From positions 41,121,435 to 41,185,434 of the forward strand of contig NW_019211456.1 of the NCBI RefSeq assembly GCF_002443255.2: a stretch of DNA of 64,000 nucleotides, given 5' to 3'. Below the pieces are notes generated by a model that saw only the letters and a list, made by a program, of their open reading frames with translations, was not told the DNA's origin and did no database searches. Origin of the DNA: Varroa destructor. Taxonomy: Eukaryota > Arthropoda > Arachnida > Mesostigmata > Varroidae. The translations under genes were made by a program, and so were the position numbers. Each line of letters begins with the position of its first letter. Within the stretch, counting starts at the first letter, position 1. Positions 20,774 to 33,014 of this stretch are shown piece by piece.

Positions 20774-23700
20774 TCAACAAACTACAGAGCTGAAAAAAAC
20801 GTTAGGGACGCTTACAGGATTGAAGAGAATGAAAAAGCCAGCATCATCGTTTGTTCCAGAACATCAACAGCAGCAAGGTGGTGGCAACACCCGTCTTCCA
20901 TTTGTTATCAACACAACTTTCCTTGTCTCGATATGTATAAGCATGCATATATATTTATACATTAGTTTACGTGTAATATCGCGAGAGGCGACAAGACTTG
21001 GCCTACCAACAGTCGACGCTGGTAACCAGACATCGGTCTGACCTTGGACCTAAGATGTGCTCAATACACAGACGATTACATGCTATCTGTTGCATTATAG
21101 TAGAGAAATAACAGTAGCATTAGTATATACAAAACGAGAGTAAGCACTGACCAGCAGAAGGGGCTGCGCGACTGTTTGTTGTTTTAATTTTTTCGTAATG
21201 ATTAATGTGCATCCGAACGGGGGCAAGAGATTTGCCACAGACACATGTTTACGTATACATAAAACACAAAAGTAATATGGCAAGTCAGAAGGAACACAGG
21301 AAAAAAGGGTGCCAGATTTAACATCTAAAACGGATCGCCAATTAGCCAAAAACCTATGTCATCTTGTGGGTAACGGGTACAGTCACACAATTATTTGTAG
21401 GGGGTTTGATTCGGGCAAAAGGAGGACCTTTTTTTTTTCGCTTTTAGCTATAATGGCAATTTCAGCTTTGATTATACGGGTGGCTCCTTTCAGTACTATT
21501 GTACACATGGGCCTATGATGGCCTGCTTCGAATAAGTAAGGTTTGTTCGTTTGGTACGGATCCTGACATCCAAGTAAATCACAGATACTGATTCATCTGG
21601 GAGATGAGTCCTGACGGAGTCAACCACACAGCAAATGTCAATTTTATTGAGATTGACGATATCTGTTGGCCACCATAGTATGTACACGCCTGGCGTGTTA
21701 TAACAAGAAGAACGAGGTTAGACACTCATAAATCATAGAATACATTTTGCGCAAAAATTATGACAGTTGCTCTATTTAGCATTATGGAAGTGCCCTAACA
21801 CGGGCCTCCCCTACCAGATCCTACTCCATTTCTAGGCACATAAATCCGCGTGTCTCGACGATGGTTCAAGAAGTAACTGGTCTACCTGCTATTCTTAGGG
21901 ACAGACGACTCGAGTTCGAAACTCGTAGCGGACAGGTTTGTTTCGAGACAAGGACCAGTCTTCAAATGTAATATTAACACAGTTCAGGATCCAAAAATCG
22001 GGACATCTATTTACTTTAAATATACTCGAAATTTGAATTTAAGCTTAAGTTAAAATACAGCTGACCCGTACGTTTTGTACAATTCGAACTCACTTTAATG
22101 TTCGAACAACTGATTTGCTCAGAGTCGTTACTGCACGAAACGTTTAACGCAACGAATATTTTAGGGAAGATAAGTTGCATAGCTTGCCGTAAACACTCAT
22201 ATGTAATAACTAGATATTTGTAACTTCCGATCATCTTTGCTTGAACATATTTGACTACTAGAGGTTTGCGGCAAGCCTTGGAAATGATAACGCGGTTGCC
22301 TTCTGCGACACCTTTTTTCGTAACGTGTATTACAAAGTCACCTGAAATTAGTTATCATTGCCTAGTTTTAGCCCTTTCGCGGTCTTCACAACACATCATT
22401 AGCAGATCTCGATCCCTGTCATTATCTGTCGGTGCCAAATAGCACGGTTTAGAGGCGCTAAGTTAAAAATTGCGGCTCGAGATTGTCGTCGCTATTACTA
22501 ATTTGCACACTCATGCCAAATGATGAGAGTTAGTATTATTACGTCAGAATGCACCTACAGGACCGAAAAAGGTCATTTAGGATAGGAGTCTAGGAGCATC
22601 TCGAATCAGCACTCAAAAAGCTACGGGACTCTCTTCAGAGTTCAGTCTATTCATGAGCCCTTTCCGTTAGCGGAAATACTGGCCCGGGGTTCGATTTGGT
22701 CTTGTCCGAGAGTAGGAAGTATGAACTGAACGCCACAGGTTGGTTTACGAAACTTAAATGTGCCTAAATATAGAAAAAAGAGTTTTTCCTAAGTGAATCG
22801 AGCCTCTTTTCTACAGAGGCAGATTTGATTAGGTTATAATTTTCTAGTCTATGAAGTCGAAAGCTTTCCGCGAAAACTTCTTGCACGAAGACCGTATGCA
22901 TGCATCGCTTATGCACAGCTTCAATAGCTGTTAAAAGAAAGATACGGCAAATAAACGTTGAGGTTCTTCTGCGCTGCTTCCGGTATTTTCGAACTCAGCA
23001 GTCCGCAACGCTATCGTCGGCCAAAGGATAAACGTCTGTACAATGTATACTTGGTTCTGCCTATATATATAGCATCGACACTTCGCTTAACAGTCTGGAA
23101 CTCCCTAACGTGCATTACCAATATCGATGTTATTATGACAACAGCGGCCCAGCGGTAGAAAAGAACACACAATAACAATCTAAATAAACAGATCCGACTG
23201 TCGACTGTGCAACAAGGTTTGAATGAAATGTTTTTTGTTCATGTTTCGAATTATCTAATGGCTAAACAGGCTATCGTCGACCATAACTGGGGGAAGTTCT
23301 TGTCCTGGCTGTTACTGCGACTAAATTCGTTCAGCCTAATATGAAGGCAGAAACCTCAAACACAGGCGAGTATGGGGTCGAATTTTCGAGCCGTTAGTGG
23401 CTATTAATACAAGCCTGTATAATCTATGCGTGGCTATTAGAAGTACTATTTGTGTTACTGCTCATTTTGTTGTTGGTTATGTCCGACTGGTCAACTAATC
23501 AGTGCGTGCTATGAGATTGCCGTCCGTTGCATTATGTCCCGCTCTGTCGTTTCAGGCAGCTGTCAACTATCCGTCACGATAACCATCGCCAGCGGCATCA
23601 TCGACACGGTTTTCCAACCAGACTAAAGCACCCGATTGACAAAGAATAATGATATGTTCTTCTTCGTCGTTACCGAGAGAAGCTTCCGCTGTTCCTGCTG

Positions 23701-25040
23701 GAAGAAGCATAGCGACTAAAACTGAAGAGATCATATCAGCCATGGCTCGCGTTCACTCGCACACCGTAACTGCCATAGCGACTCTAGAAGCTCGACGTAC
23801 ATAAACACTATATACGTAATCTAGAATGCAGCGCTGTTAGTCCAGACAGGCGGGGCTCAATAGAAAGTATTGTGTATCCAGAATTTGATGTGGTTACATA
23901 GTAACAGTTAGTTCGAATTATAAACCTCGTAGATAGCCGGTGTAATCTGGTCGGCAAAGAACGCATAGACGAGGGTAGAATGATGGATACAAGGATTAAT
24001 TTATAAGCGACCAAAGCCAGTGATGAGGCAAGCCACCTGGACCGCCGATCTTATTTATAGAACACCAATGTGTGAATATATTGCGAATATGTTGAAGTTT
24101 CGGGGAAGTATTCTGAAAACAATGTGGGGTGCGGCCATCGAGGGAAATGTGGCTTGAGCGATACCACTTGTCTGCTACTATTTGTCGACCGAGATGGCGT
24201 GGCAAGATCGGCGAAGAATTGCAATTGTGAGGCTTCTGGTTACGACTATTGCCGTAGCCCAGATCCAGACCCAGTCGATCTTGCTCACACAGATCTACTC
24301 ATAAAATATATTAGTATCATCATCAATTTTCTAAATAAATTACAAGCACCTTTAACTTAACTTCCACACATGTTCATTGCAAGAAGTGCGTTCTTTCTTC
24401 GACAAAAATAAGATGGTCTATTCGTTTAAGAACATTGCCAACCCGCACATGTAAAAAATACGAAATTAAGATGTTAATTACGTTTGTTTATCAATAAACG
24501 ACTGCCGTTGATAGTATATTCGGGAGTCTGAATAGTTCTTTGACAGCGAGGCGTACATGCGCATATTACTTTAGAATAGCTTAAGTGATAACCAGTAAGT
24601 TGGCACATTAGGTAACCACCTTCAAAATAGAGTTGTCTCCTACAATACCCCTTGCCTATGATCTAATCGAAATCGATTCCTGCCTGTTTGCCACGATACA
24701 TTTCCTGTACGAGAAAAATAAGGTGTCGCTGTTGATATTGAGGGTACGAGGTGTTGATGTTATTGTTAAATATTTTAATTTTTAGCGCACCCACAACCGG
24801 TTCTTACAGCCATTAAGGCTTCTACAGCTACTACAGTTACTACTATTATTGCTACTCATTTAGCCAAATTAATTGATCCTTGCTTTTGTATTTTTCCCGC
24901 AAGCCAGAAGGTGTATTCAATTTACATAAGCACACAGCCAGCGTCATGCGACTGCAGCCAGCAGTCACTATCCATCCGCGTATCGCGTTTTTTTCCGCTT
25001 TTTGTTAAATGCCCCCCGAACAGATGACCTTTAAAACGTC
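20774..25040. other. No gene recognised
   Basis: Frames are short and unpatterned. Small items noted are an acceptor-like TCGTTTCAG near 23557 opening only 22 codons, and a TTCGAA-centred foldback at 21912-21926 that resembles a tRNA T-arm but has no acceptor stem. Confidence 0.5.
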
Positions 25041-25052
25041 GAGTTTTGTCAG

Positions 25053-25417
25053 TTAATTTCGGCGTGTATGTGCACGAAATTCGGGGTACAGTCAACGGTG
25101 TGCAGTATGCAGCTGGCAGAATCGACAGGTCTGCTCCCCGACAACGGTCCGACAGCCAGCCTACGAGTCTGTTGCTCCTCTCTACAAAACAACCAAACTA
25201 CTGCCGCTATCATTGGAACAAAACTGGGCAGACAAAGACAGGAACTGAGGGCAACCTTCATGCGACTACAGTAGTCGAGCGTTGGAGTGTCGAGCTGACA
25301 TCGAGGTGCAGACTAAGAAGAACTCTTGAAAGGCGTTACAGAGCCCCTTTCACTCCTGACGCCATTATCTTCGTTGGGGAAAAGAGAAGCGTACAGATTC
25401 AGACGGCACGATATTGA
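25053..25417 (+). CDS. Candidate terminal exon behind a splice acceptor, about 120 codons
   Basis: GAGTTTTGTCAG|T at 25041-25053 is a fair acceptor. Behind it one frame stays open to TGA at 25415-25417 with strong RNY pattern (VYVHEIRGTVNGVQYAAGRI near the start, APFTPDAIIFVGEKRSVQIQ near the end). A second + frame, 25068-25274 with an ATG (MCTKFGVQSTVC), overlaps it and looks equally good, as does part of the minus strand. No domain is recognised, so frame choice is unresolved. Confidence 0.27.
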
Positions 25418-25629
25418 CAGACTTACTGACTCAGTGACTGATCGAGAAGCCAATTGAAACAAGCGTAACAAACAAGCCCGACATCTAAGACAGGCTGCTG
25501 CCTCAAATTTCGCGCTGTCTCGTTTCCTCATGTCTTTCGCCTCCATTCCCTACGATACTCCAGACCCGTTGTTACTCGCTTCAAGATGCACTGGTTACTA
25601 CTGATGCAACGTCAATGCAAGGTAAAGGA

Positions 25630-25644
25630 GGGGGGGGGGGGGGG
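25630..25644. repeat. G homopolymer (15)
   Basis: A single run of fifteen Gs. It is a likely site of length error in sequencing. Confidence 0.9.
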
Positions 25645-26385
25645 TCGAGGCATTACTAGGGGGAGCGGGTTAAGTAACGAACACTCTACCGATTCGAAAG
25701 CGACAGCCAACATCAGAATGACATGGAGCGACTCTGACCGATGAACGCTCGGACGTCTCAACAGATAGAACACTGGACGCGACAAGAGAAAAAGTAGCGG
25801 TAATTGGTTCGCCCCGTTTGACCTGGTCCTGACTGCACTGAGTTCTCGTTACCGTCGCCGCCTCTCTGTGAGCGAGATGCGTTCCATAAATTTGCAATAT
25901 ACATAATTTACACACTGGACTGACCTCAAAAGCTAGCTGGTTTGCTAAAAGCGTTTGGGCTTGAATAGGGTGGGTGACGGTTGATAGACACTTGAGTAAG
26001 AAGACCTAGCGCGACACAGAGCTCACACAGCGGCTGAAAATCAAGGATCGAGCGAGAAAGCGGAAGAGGAAAAGACACGGAAGAACGACACAGCGCCTGA
26101 CTTAACGTATCTTGAAAGAGGTTTAAAACAATGATGATGGGATCCAAGAAGTGCACTCCTGCTGCTGCTTTACTTCGCTTTACTTACATATGTTTCATTC
26201 TGAGCAATGGCAGACTTGAAAAAAGCGCCATGAAGTGTCGCAAGCAGCCAAAGGCGACAAGGTCGTAGTGCTAGTAGATCTACTTCAAACTGTTCATGTA
26301 GTCGGGCGGTGATTTCGACAATGGCAAGGAACGAGCAGCAGTTGATGCAATGGTAGCACTACCAGCAGGACCGAACTAATTTAAT

Positions 26386-26685
26386 TTGTCGCTGACACAA
26401 CAGAAGTCACTACATAAAAGGCACATGGGGGGGGGAAGGACGCTACGCTCAATTCACATGAAAGGTAAGGCAGTGAATGCGCTCTTTTATTTAATGTCTG
26501 CTTTAGGGCACAGGATTGGGCTAAAAGCTGAGCCGGCTGTCTGGCTATTGTGGAAATGGACGAATGTATTATACCTCGTAGTTGTACTACTAGAAGCATC
26601 AGCACTAGCATTGAATGGAAGTCGGCGTGACAACGAGGAGAGTAGCGTATTTGTCTCAAACACTGACAGACAGATCGGTAGCTGA
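26386..26685 (+). CDS. Weak candidate frame, 99 codons, crosses a G run
   Basis: A TTG-left frame carries a basic N-terminal part, a hydrophobic centre (WLLWKWTNVLYLVVVLL, about residues 53-69, could span a membrane) and a Ser/Asp/Glu-rich tail. It crosses a nine-G run at 26427-26435, whose length decides the frame. A minus frame of 92 codons overlaps. No family is recognised. Confidence 0.15.
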   Translation: MSLTQQKSLHKRHMGGGRTLRSIHMKGKAVNALFYLMSALGHRIGLKAEPAVWLLWKWTNVLYLVVVLLEASALALNGSRRDNEESSVFVSNTDRQIGS

Positions 26686-26892
26686 AGAACTTAATCCGGC
26701 AAGTTGAGATGTATAATACATAGCTCCACCCGTTATGTCGACGTCTATTAGGGTATCTGCTATCTTGCTCTCACCAGAAGAAAACGTAGAATATCAATAG
26801 TAGCGAGCTTCATACCAAATGATTCACAAAGAAGAGGGAAATCCCCTTCAATGGTTCAATGATAACGTTCTGCCTCCAAACGTTCAAGGCCT

Positions 26893-27102
26893 ATGAACTG
26901 CATGCTAGGTGCCAAGAAAAGACAATACTTATCGGGCTGCAGGGGAAGCCAGAAGCGATCATCTGATGTAGTGGCTAATGGCGGTTCCGGGCGAAAAACT
27001 CGAAAAATTTTTCGTAATCAATGCGAGAGGAGACAGCTGCAGTTGAGCTGCTATGGGGCAGATTGTTTCAAAGGGGGCAACGAGTGTTTTTCTGTGAACT
27101 AA
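26893..27102 (+). CDS. Candidate small basic Cys-containing ORF, 69 codons
   Basis: ATG at 26893 opens a basic, Gly/Ser/Arg-rich frame with several cysteines, the last three (CYGADCFKGGNEC) spaced like a small metal-binding or disulfide knot. No signal peptide or full zinc-finger pattern is present. RNY pattern is good. Function is unknown. Confidence 0.2.
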   Translation: MNCMLGAKKRQYLSGCRGSQKRSSDVVANGGSGRKTRKIFRNQCERRQLQLSCYGADCFKGGNECFSVN

Positions 27103-27795
27103 TATTCATTGACGTGTTACGTCCTGATTTAGTCCGCGATGTAGGAGCAAATGTCACAAGTGATGTGGTTTATTTAAAAATAATAATATCGAGGTTAATA
27201 GACGAGAAAGGAGAGAATCTATAAGAAAAACATATAAGGCGAAAAGGGTACGACGTCTTTGTCCGTGTCTACTATACTCAGAGATGCGTAATTTAATGTT
27301 ATGCTTCATGATATGTTTAACATGTTCGTAGGGGCCAGATGGGTGATGCCATATGTTGCCATTTGTCGTATCTGAAAAGTATCTGCGAGTGTAAGCTCCG
27401 AATTGAGGCAAAGATCGAACATTTTGCATTGGTAACGTACGAAGTAAAAATGCAACATGGCGACCGTATACGTTGCTTATTGGGCCGTTGTGTTGATCGC
27501 GTTGTAAAATGTATACATCGAGGTTCTGCCACATGCGTATGCAGCGTTATGTAAGCACTCTTTGCATTACATAACCTCGATGAAGGGGAAATAAATGAAT
27601 AGAAATACAAAGTATGTTTTTACAAATGCTATGCCGTCATATTTGTCACGTTCGTCAAATAGTTATTCCGCAACGGCTGTGTTTGTTCTTTCTTTTAGAT
27701 ATGCGTATGTATGTAGTCAATCAGTGAAGAATTCGCCAGACTCTAGATGTGAAAACTGGCAGATCCGTGTCTGATTCTGAACATATTGCTTCAAG

Positions 27796-28035
27796 ATGTT
27801 GGGGACATGCTTCGAAGCCGCCCTCTATAGTCTGCCCTTTATATCAATTGCTGCCGACACATGCAACCATAGCGTTAACAGCGGCGATAACAACGGCAGC
27901 AGTCATCGCGACAGCAGTAGCGACAGAAACTACAACGATAGGAATAACTACACCTGCATCTTGGTGCTATCGTCTAACCTCCAAATCTCTCTCGATCGAG
28001 CAGAACCACTTACGGGCACCAATCTTTCATACTAG
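27796..28035 (+). CDS. Candidate Asn/Ser/Asp-rich ORF, 79 codons
   Basis: ATG at 27796 opens a frame with a short hydrophobic start and a long Asn/Ser/Asp/Arg-rich centre (SVNSGDNNGSSHRDSSSDRN), ending LDRAEPLTGTNLSY. A competing + frame (27749-28072) reads the same DNA as Ala/Thr-rich. Both arise from ACA/GCA/GCG-type triplets, so the signal may be compositional. No family is recognised. Confidence 0.17.
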   Translation: MLGTCFEAALYSLPFISIAADTCNHSVNSGDNNGSSHRDSSSDRNYNDRNNYTCILVLSSNLQISLDRAEPLTGTNLSY

Positions 28036-28735
28036 AATACATTATATATACTTTTATGCTACTAGTACGTAATGCATTAGCTTTCTATCAGGAGCCACTG
28101 TTTTAGTGCTTTCTTCACTTGCACATTTTCACCATAACGATCGATACCTTTTCTATATATCCCTATAGCAATTCTCGCACACTTGAATGAAGTCCCTGCA
28201 GTAATCCTAAATGAAAACGTTCAATCTAAATGGTCGCCCTCTAGGCGAACACACATTGCCCTATAGCTGCCTACACTGTCCTTGTCTGTAGACCAATGCG
28301 ATCCACTACGATTAGTAGGGCACGACCGGAGTACATGCGCTGTTTACTATCACACACTATTACATATAGTAAATACTTAGTTACAAGTTAGCCTGAACTA
28401 TTTAAGCATCATTAATTAAGGTCTCACTCGTGACGGCCTACAGTTAATATGCTACTATTAAGGCCATCCTTTTAGCGCTTAAGCTGCATCACACAACGGA
28501 ACTGCCGAGGTTGTAATCCCTATGCAAACGCGAAAACAACGGAATCGCAATAGACCTAGAATCCAGATAGAATGACACTATAACGGTAGTTGAGTCGGCG
28601 CGGAATTACGATCTTACTGTCGTGCCATTGATGGACTATCACGTCTTAATACGTCGTCGCTCAACCTCTCTCCAGCGAACGGAGGTTACTGACTTGACCA
28701 TTGCGATACAGCTGATGTCTTGTTTTAAAGACATC

Positions 28736-28759
28736 GTTGTTGTTGTTGTTGTTGTTGTT
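28736..28759. repeat. (GTT)8 microsatellite
   Basis: Eight GTT units; the minus strand reads poly-Thr or poly-Asn. Confidence 0.95.
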
Positions 28760-28896
28760 AGAACAAAACGCAGCGATGCTATAGGCTGAATTAACCAAAT
28801 AACAATGTAGTATACGTTGTTAATATAACGGACCAATGAATGAACGTTAATGCGTGAATGAGGGAACGTTTTTCTAATAAGCGGCTGCTGTTCATT

Positions 28897-28918
28897 TGAG
28901 CGTATACGTATACGCTCA
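28897..28918. repeat. Perfect 22-bp palindrome
   Basis: TGAGCGTATAC is followed directly by its reverse complement, with no spacer. It has the form of a dimeric DNA-binding-protein site or cruciform centre. Chance expectation for an 11-bp zero-spacer palindrome in this window is about 0.02. Confidence 0.9.
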
Positions 28919-29247
28919 CATACGCCAACTCGAAGCGGTCCAACAAAACAACTTCTGAATGGCGCTTCTCTAGCAGAAGAAAGACCTGCAGCAGGACAGA
29001 CAGCGGAGTATATTCACATGCTCGAAATAAGATAACAACGCAGCAAAAAAAAACTTTGGCCTTTTTTCGGAACGAACATGATACAGATTCATTGTGGATC
29101 AGAATTAGCCTATGCTTCCTAAAGCTATTCGCTGGCTTATTTTGCTAGTTGGCCTTGTTTTTTAGGTGCCATAACACACCAACTCGCAAGTAGACACACA
29201 TCTCCGTTACAGTCTCTGCGCAGCGTCTTGTAATTCGCACTCTATTC

Positions 29248-29508
29248 CTATTGCGGATTAGCACCTACTGTCCGCCTGCACTTAAACAAGTTACTGGCGT
29301 CAGGCCGCAACGTTTGTGCATCGCTTGACTGCCTGGCGCTCCGAAATACGTTTGGGTTTTTCCTACTCCTGCTGTGTACTTTCGTTTCTTTGACCCTAAT
29401 AACCGATCTCACCCCTACACATATACCATCCCACCGTGCTGCCACAGCGTCTTCGTCGCTATTGCGGCCTGTAACTCCTTTTAAAGGACCAGCAGTTGCA
29501 AGCTGCAT
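29248..29508 (-). CDS. Candidate ORF with the cleanest codon pattern, 86 codons
   Basis: A minus-strand ATG at 29508 (context AAACGGATGC) opens 86 codons in which first codon positions are mostly purine. The protein is basic and Ser/Arg/Asn-rich (VKETKVHSRSRKNPNVFRSA) with an acidic patch near the start (GRNSDEDAVAARW) and no hydrophobic segment. No comparably long antisense frame exists, unlike most candidates here. An internal GGG|GTGAGATC could act as a donor. No family is recognised. It could be a small nuclear protein or a first exon. Confidence 0.3.
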   Translation of the reverse strand: MQLATAGPLKGVTGRNSDEDAVAARWDGICVGVRSVIRVKETKVHSRSRKNPNVFRSARQSSDAQTLRPDASNLFKCRRTVGANPQ

Positions 29509-32130
29509 CCGTTTATTCTAAATCATTTTTATACTTTAATGGTAAAAAAAACCGGCAAAGGATCAGCAAGGCCGGTGGACGACCGACTTAGAAGGATTTG
29601 AAGAGGAGGTAGCAAAAAGGAGGAGGAGGAAAAGGGCATTGCAAGATGGAAACAAAGCGCCCCCTCATGGATATCCTCGACAATCTTGCTGAGAAGGAAT
29701 CAAGTGTGGGCTAGAGCAGCGGAAGAGAAGTAGGGCATCCTGACAAAAGAGAAATGGAGGTTAGGGGATATTAGTGGGTGCAACGTAGGGGCTTAGAACC
29801 AGGCAATGCAGAAAGCAAGCGAGGTCTAGGAAAGGGCCCGGTCAAAAGCAGAGGGTAAGGGCAATTGTTGTGGGCGAGGGCAAGGGGGAGACAAAGTGAT
29901 TGACGACAAGAAAGGGAAAATGAGAAAGAGAAACAATAAACAACACGCTAAATCCCTTTTTCCTGTTTGTACTGTTTTTATCGTGTTTTTTTTTACTGTG
30001 TTACTGCTGCATTTCAATTTGCTATTTGCGTTTCGTACTACATGCAGTGTGGCTATAAAGTTGTAGTTGCAGTTCTATTGTTGCGAACACCTATCTAAAG
30101 GTAGATCGATACGGATATCACGGCATGAGTGCGTTTTTCGTACTGCGTAAGGCAACGCGGAGGGTGTATATCGACTGTTCTGGCTATAGCTGAGGCAGTG
30201 ACGAGCCTGACATCATAGATCAGCTTCGAATAAGCCAGGCGTTCAAATATAGGTGTCTGCTCGAAAATATTTTTCTTTCTGGTAAACAAAGAACTCGGAT
30301 GGTGAGGGGGTCTACAAAAAATGTCGAAGGAGCACACGTTTGATGAGTGCGTGGCCGAGCGCCCACCGCACAGCTTTCGCAGCAGTGTCCAGAGAAACTT
30401 CAGAGCTGGAAATTGTGACGTATTCTGGATACAACGCCAACTAAGAGAGATGTGGTAAAAATCAACTGTATACCTGAAGAATACTGTTAATTGACTGTGA
30501 ATGCTTTAGAATTCGCTATCTGAAACGTTAAGGAAATCAGTTAAATAGTTTTACGATTCTTCTGATGATGAGGTCAAATAATGCCTACCGGTTTATGACG
30601 ATCTCTTGAGGAGGGGAATCGTGTTTCGCTGAACAAGCGTATTTTATCCTAACGATGAAATACGGCCAACAAGGCCCTAAGTATCTGGGACAGTTCACGC
30701 TGAATGATCTATCCATAATCCGCTCTTTTCAGCTGCCAATCCAACACGACGTTTAGATTCAGTCCTTCTAAATATAGTTATTCTAATTCTAACAACAAAA
30801 ACGTAGACAGAGATCGGCTATAAGATGTCTCGTTTACAACAGGCCCTATTGCTGGTTCATTTACTATTGGCGACTTTGACTGCCCAATAAAATCGTTTAG
30901 TTTCTTTCGAAGTTGGTGTACCTCAATAGTCATCATGCTGATGTAGTCTCAATTGGAAAAATACATTATAGAGTATTAGTCTCACACGGTTCACACGACT
31001 GTTTCTCTCTCGGCTCCGCTGAGATTTTTTGGCTCATTCCAGTATCAATTCAATTAAAATAGCTTGCAGAGTTGAATAAAATGTACATATTTAGCTAGAA
31101 GACTATCCGGTTAGAGTAATTAGATAAGACGCTAAAGGTCTGTGAGATAAAACCTACGGCTGGATTAAGTTCGAATCACCGATACGACGATGCAATTGGG
31201 AAAAATATAATAGCGGCGTGAGGACGCTGAACGAGTAGCTACGCGCTTTTTGCCACTTGATTCAGGTTTCATTAATGACAACGGACAGATACAGGATCTC
31301 GATAGACACAGTGGCCAACACGACCTAAATTGCTTAGCAACGTCTCAAATTGGATCGCGTCGTATTGCTCCAGCTACCTGCTTATTACGATTTTAGTTAC
31401 GCATTATAATTTTAGAAAAAAAAAAGAAGGTCGCCCCAAGTCAAAACGGGAAGGGCGAAGCGAGAGTGACAATACGGTTTGTTTTCCGGGGCTGCTTGCA
31501 GAGGATCAATTTAACGTTATGGGATCCGCTTGAATCAAACGAGTCAGAGAAACAGAGTGAAATAGGTAAGCAACGCGAGCGGACACGGGGATAGGCATTC
31601 GGGCTGTCACTGGTTACGTCAAGCTATTTATCATCTGCTGTAGGAAGTGTTGTATAGTTTCGGATATGGTCGTTTTGTGAACAGTGTTTCATCGATCGGT
31701 GACGCTGCCATCTGTGCAAATAATAGAAAACTCGTATAGATTAGAGTTTGATGAATACGACGCTAATGAATATTGTGACAAACTGACCTAAACTTTAGTC
31801 TGTCAATTAAAATTTCCAATATTATCGCTCTCTGCACCAGCACAACCTGGGTAAATGAAAAAGTCGCTATTATTTTTATATTTTCGCGTCTTTCAGATGG
31901 GCTTAAGCGAACGAATTGCGTTCTGTTCAGCGGATGTGAACGCTATACACACCCATAGGCACTAATGGCGTCCGTCTCGAACATTGCCATCCAAGGTACG
32001 GACGTGTAGGTTTGATGAAAAAATAGTAGATAAGAGTCGCAGTTTCTATTAGATTGACTATATAATTCTCTTAGACGCGTCAAAAAGCTGCCACTGTAAT
32101 ATCTATTCTGTTCTAAAACGGAATCACACA
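29509..32130. other. No gene recognised
   Basis: The stretch 29570-29940 is strikingly purine-rich on the + strand (GGAGGAGGAAAAGGG type), giving polypyrimidine on the minus strand. The rest has short frames only. An acceptor-like CGTCTTTCAG|ATGGGC near 31898 opens 22 codons. Confidence 0.5.
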
Positions 32131-32325
32131 ATGGAACTTATCCTAGATAGCAGTGCCTACAACAATGGCGTCGTCAGATGTCGCGTAGGGGATTCGATTG
32201 ACTGTTCGTTCGGCCGTTGGGGTGGGCTGCCCCATTCCGTTACGGCTGGCGCGGCACCCCGACAACTAGTCAGTCGCTCGGCCTGTGCAGGACGCCATGC
32301 AGCTAAATTGGCGGCTGATTATTAG
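32131..32325 (+). CDS. Candidate small ORF with strong start context, 64 codons
   Basis: CACACAATGGAA gives a good initiation context. The frame has strong RNY pattern, an Asp/Asn-containing start (MELILDSSAYNNGVVRCRVG) and an Ala/Arg/Gly-rich end. It has no signal peptide and no recognised domain. It may be a short first exon, although no GTAAGT-type donor lies at its end. Confidence 0.23.
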   Translation: MELILDSSAYNNGVVRCRVGDSIDCSFGRWGGLPHSVTAGAAPRQLVSRSACAGRHAAKLAADY

Positions 32326-33014
32326 CGAGTTTCGCACGCGACCATTGCCTGTCGCTTTGGCCTGTCCTTCCTAGATTGGCTGGCCACCTTGAAGTGAACT
32401 CAGCCCAAACTTGGCCACTTAGTGTACAAACTTAGCAGACACAGGTATGAAAAAGGCTGTGAATTCTACTCGCAAGCCACTCATATCGCCGCTGTAGGAA
32501 CCGGCCGGCGGTGTGGGCGGTCAGTGCATATACAGTTCATAGGGAGCTGCACATACGCAAGACGTAGTTGAATCACGTATTTGGATGTCGACGCGTAAAA
32601 GATGAAGTTGCGTCGGACGGCACACGTGAGAATTTACCCTTAAGAATCCCTATATTCCAACGCTGTAAATTACGACGCCTTATCACGGTCGCCGCCGCAG
32701 CAACGAACCTATATCGGTCATTCCGAGAGTAAGCCACGTCCCGGTCCGCAGCAGCAGAGGTAGTAACCATGAACGGTAGTAAGTTGCCAGCCCTTTAAAG
32801 CAATATCTAACAATTGCTAGTGATAATATTGTACGTAAAACCCGAAACATTTGTCTGGTGCTTCCATTATGGATACTGTTGGAGAATACGCGGTTGATCT
32901 ATAAAATTGTTCGCGATGTTTTACAGCTCTGGTACACTGTGGCTAATTCGTTTATTTACGTCTCTGCCAATGATTTATTAACATGTACGCATATATAAAC
33001 CAACAGTCCTGCGT

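Noticed and set aside
21542..21554. TTTGTTCGTTTGG, identical to the start of miR-375 as I know it
   Set aside because: No complementary arm lies within 80 bases either side. A 13-base match to some known microRNA is expected about once in two or three windows of this size.
21842..21950. tRNA-like T-arm (CGAGTTCGAAACTCG) with an A-box-like TGGTTCAAGAAG upstream
   Set aside because: No acceptor stem forms at the required distances and no anticodon arm fits, so it is a chance foldback.
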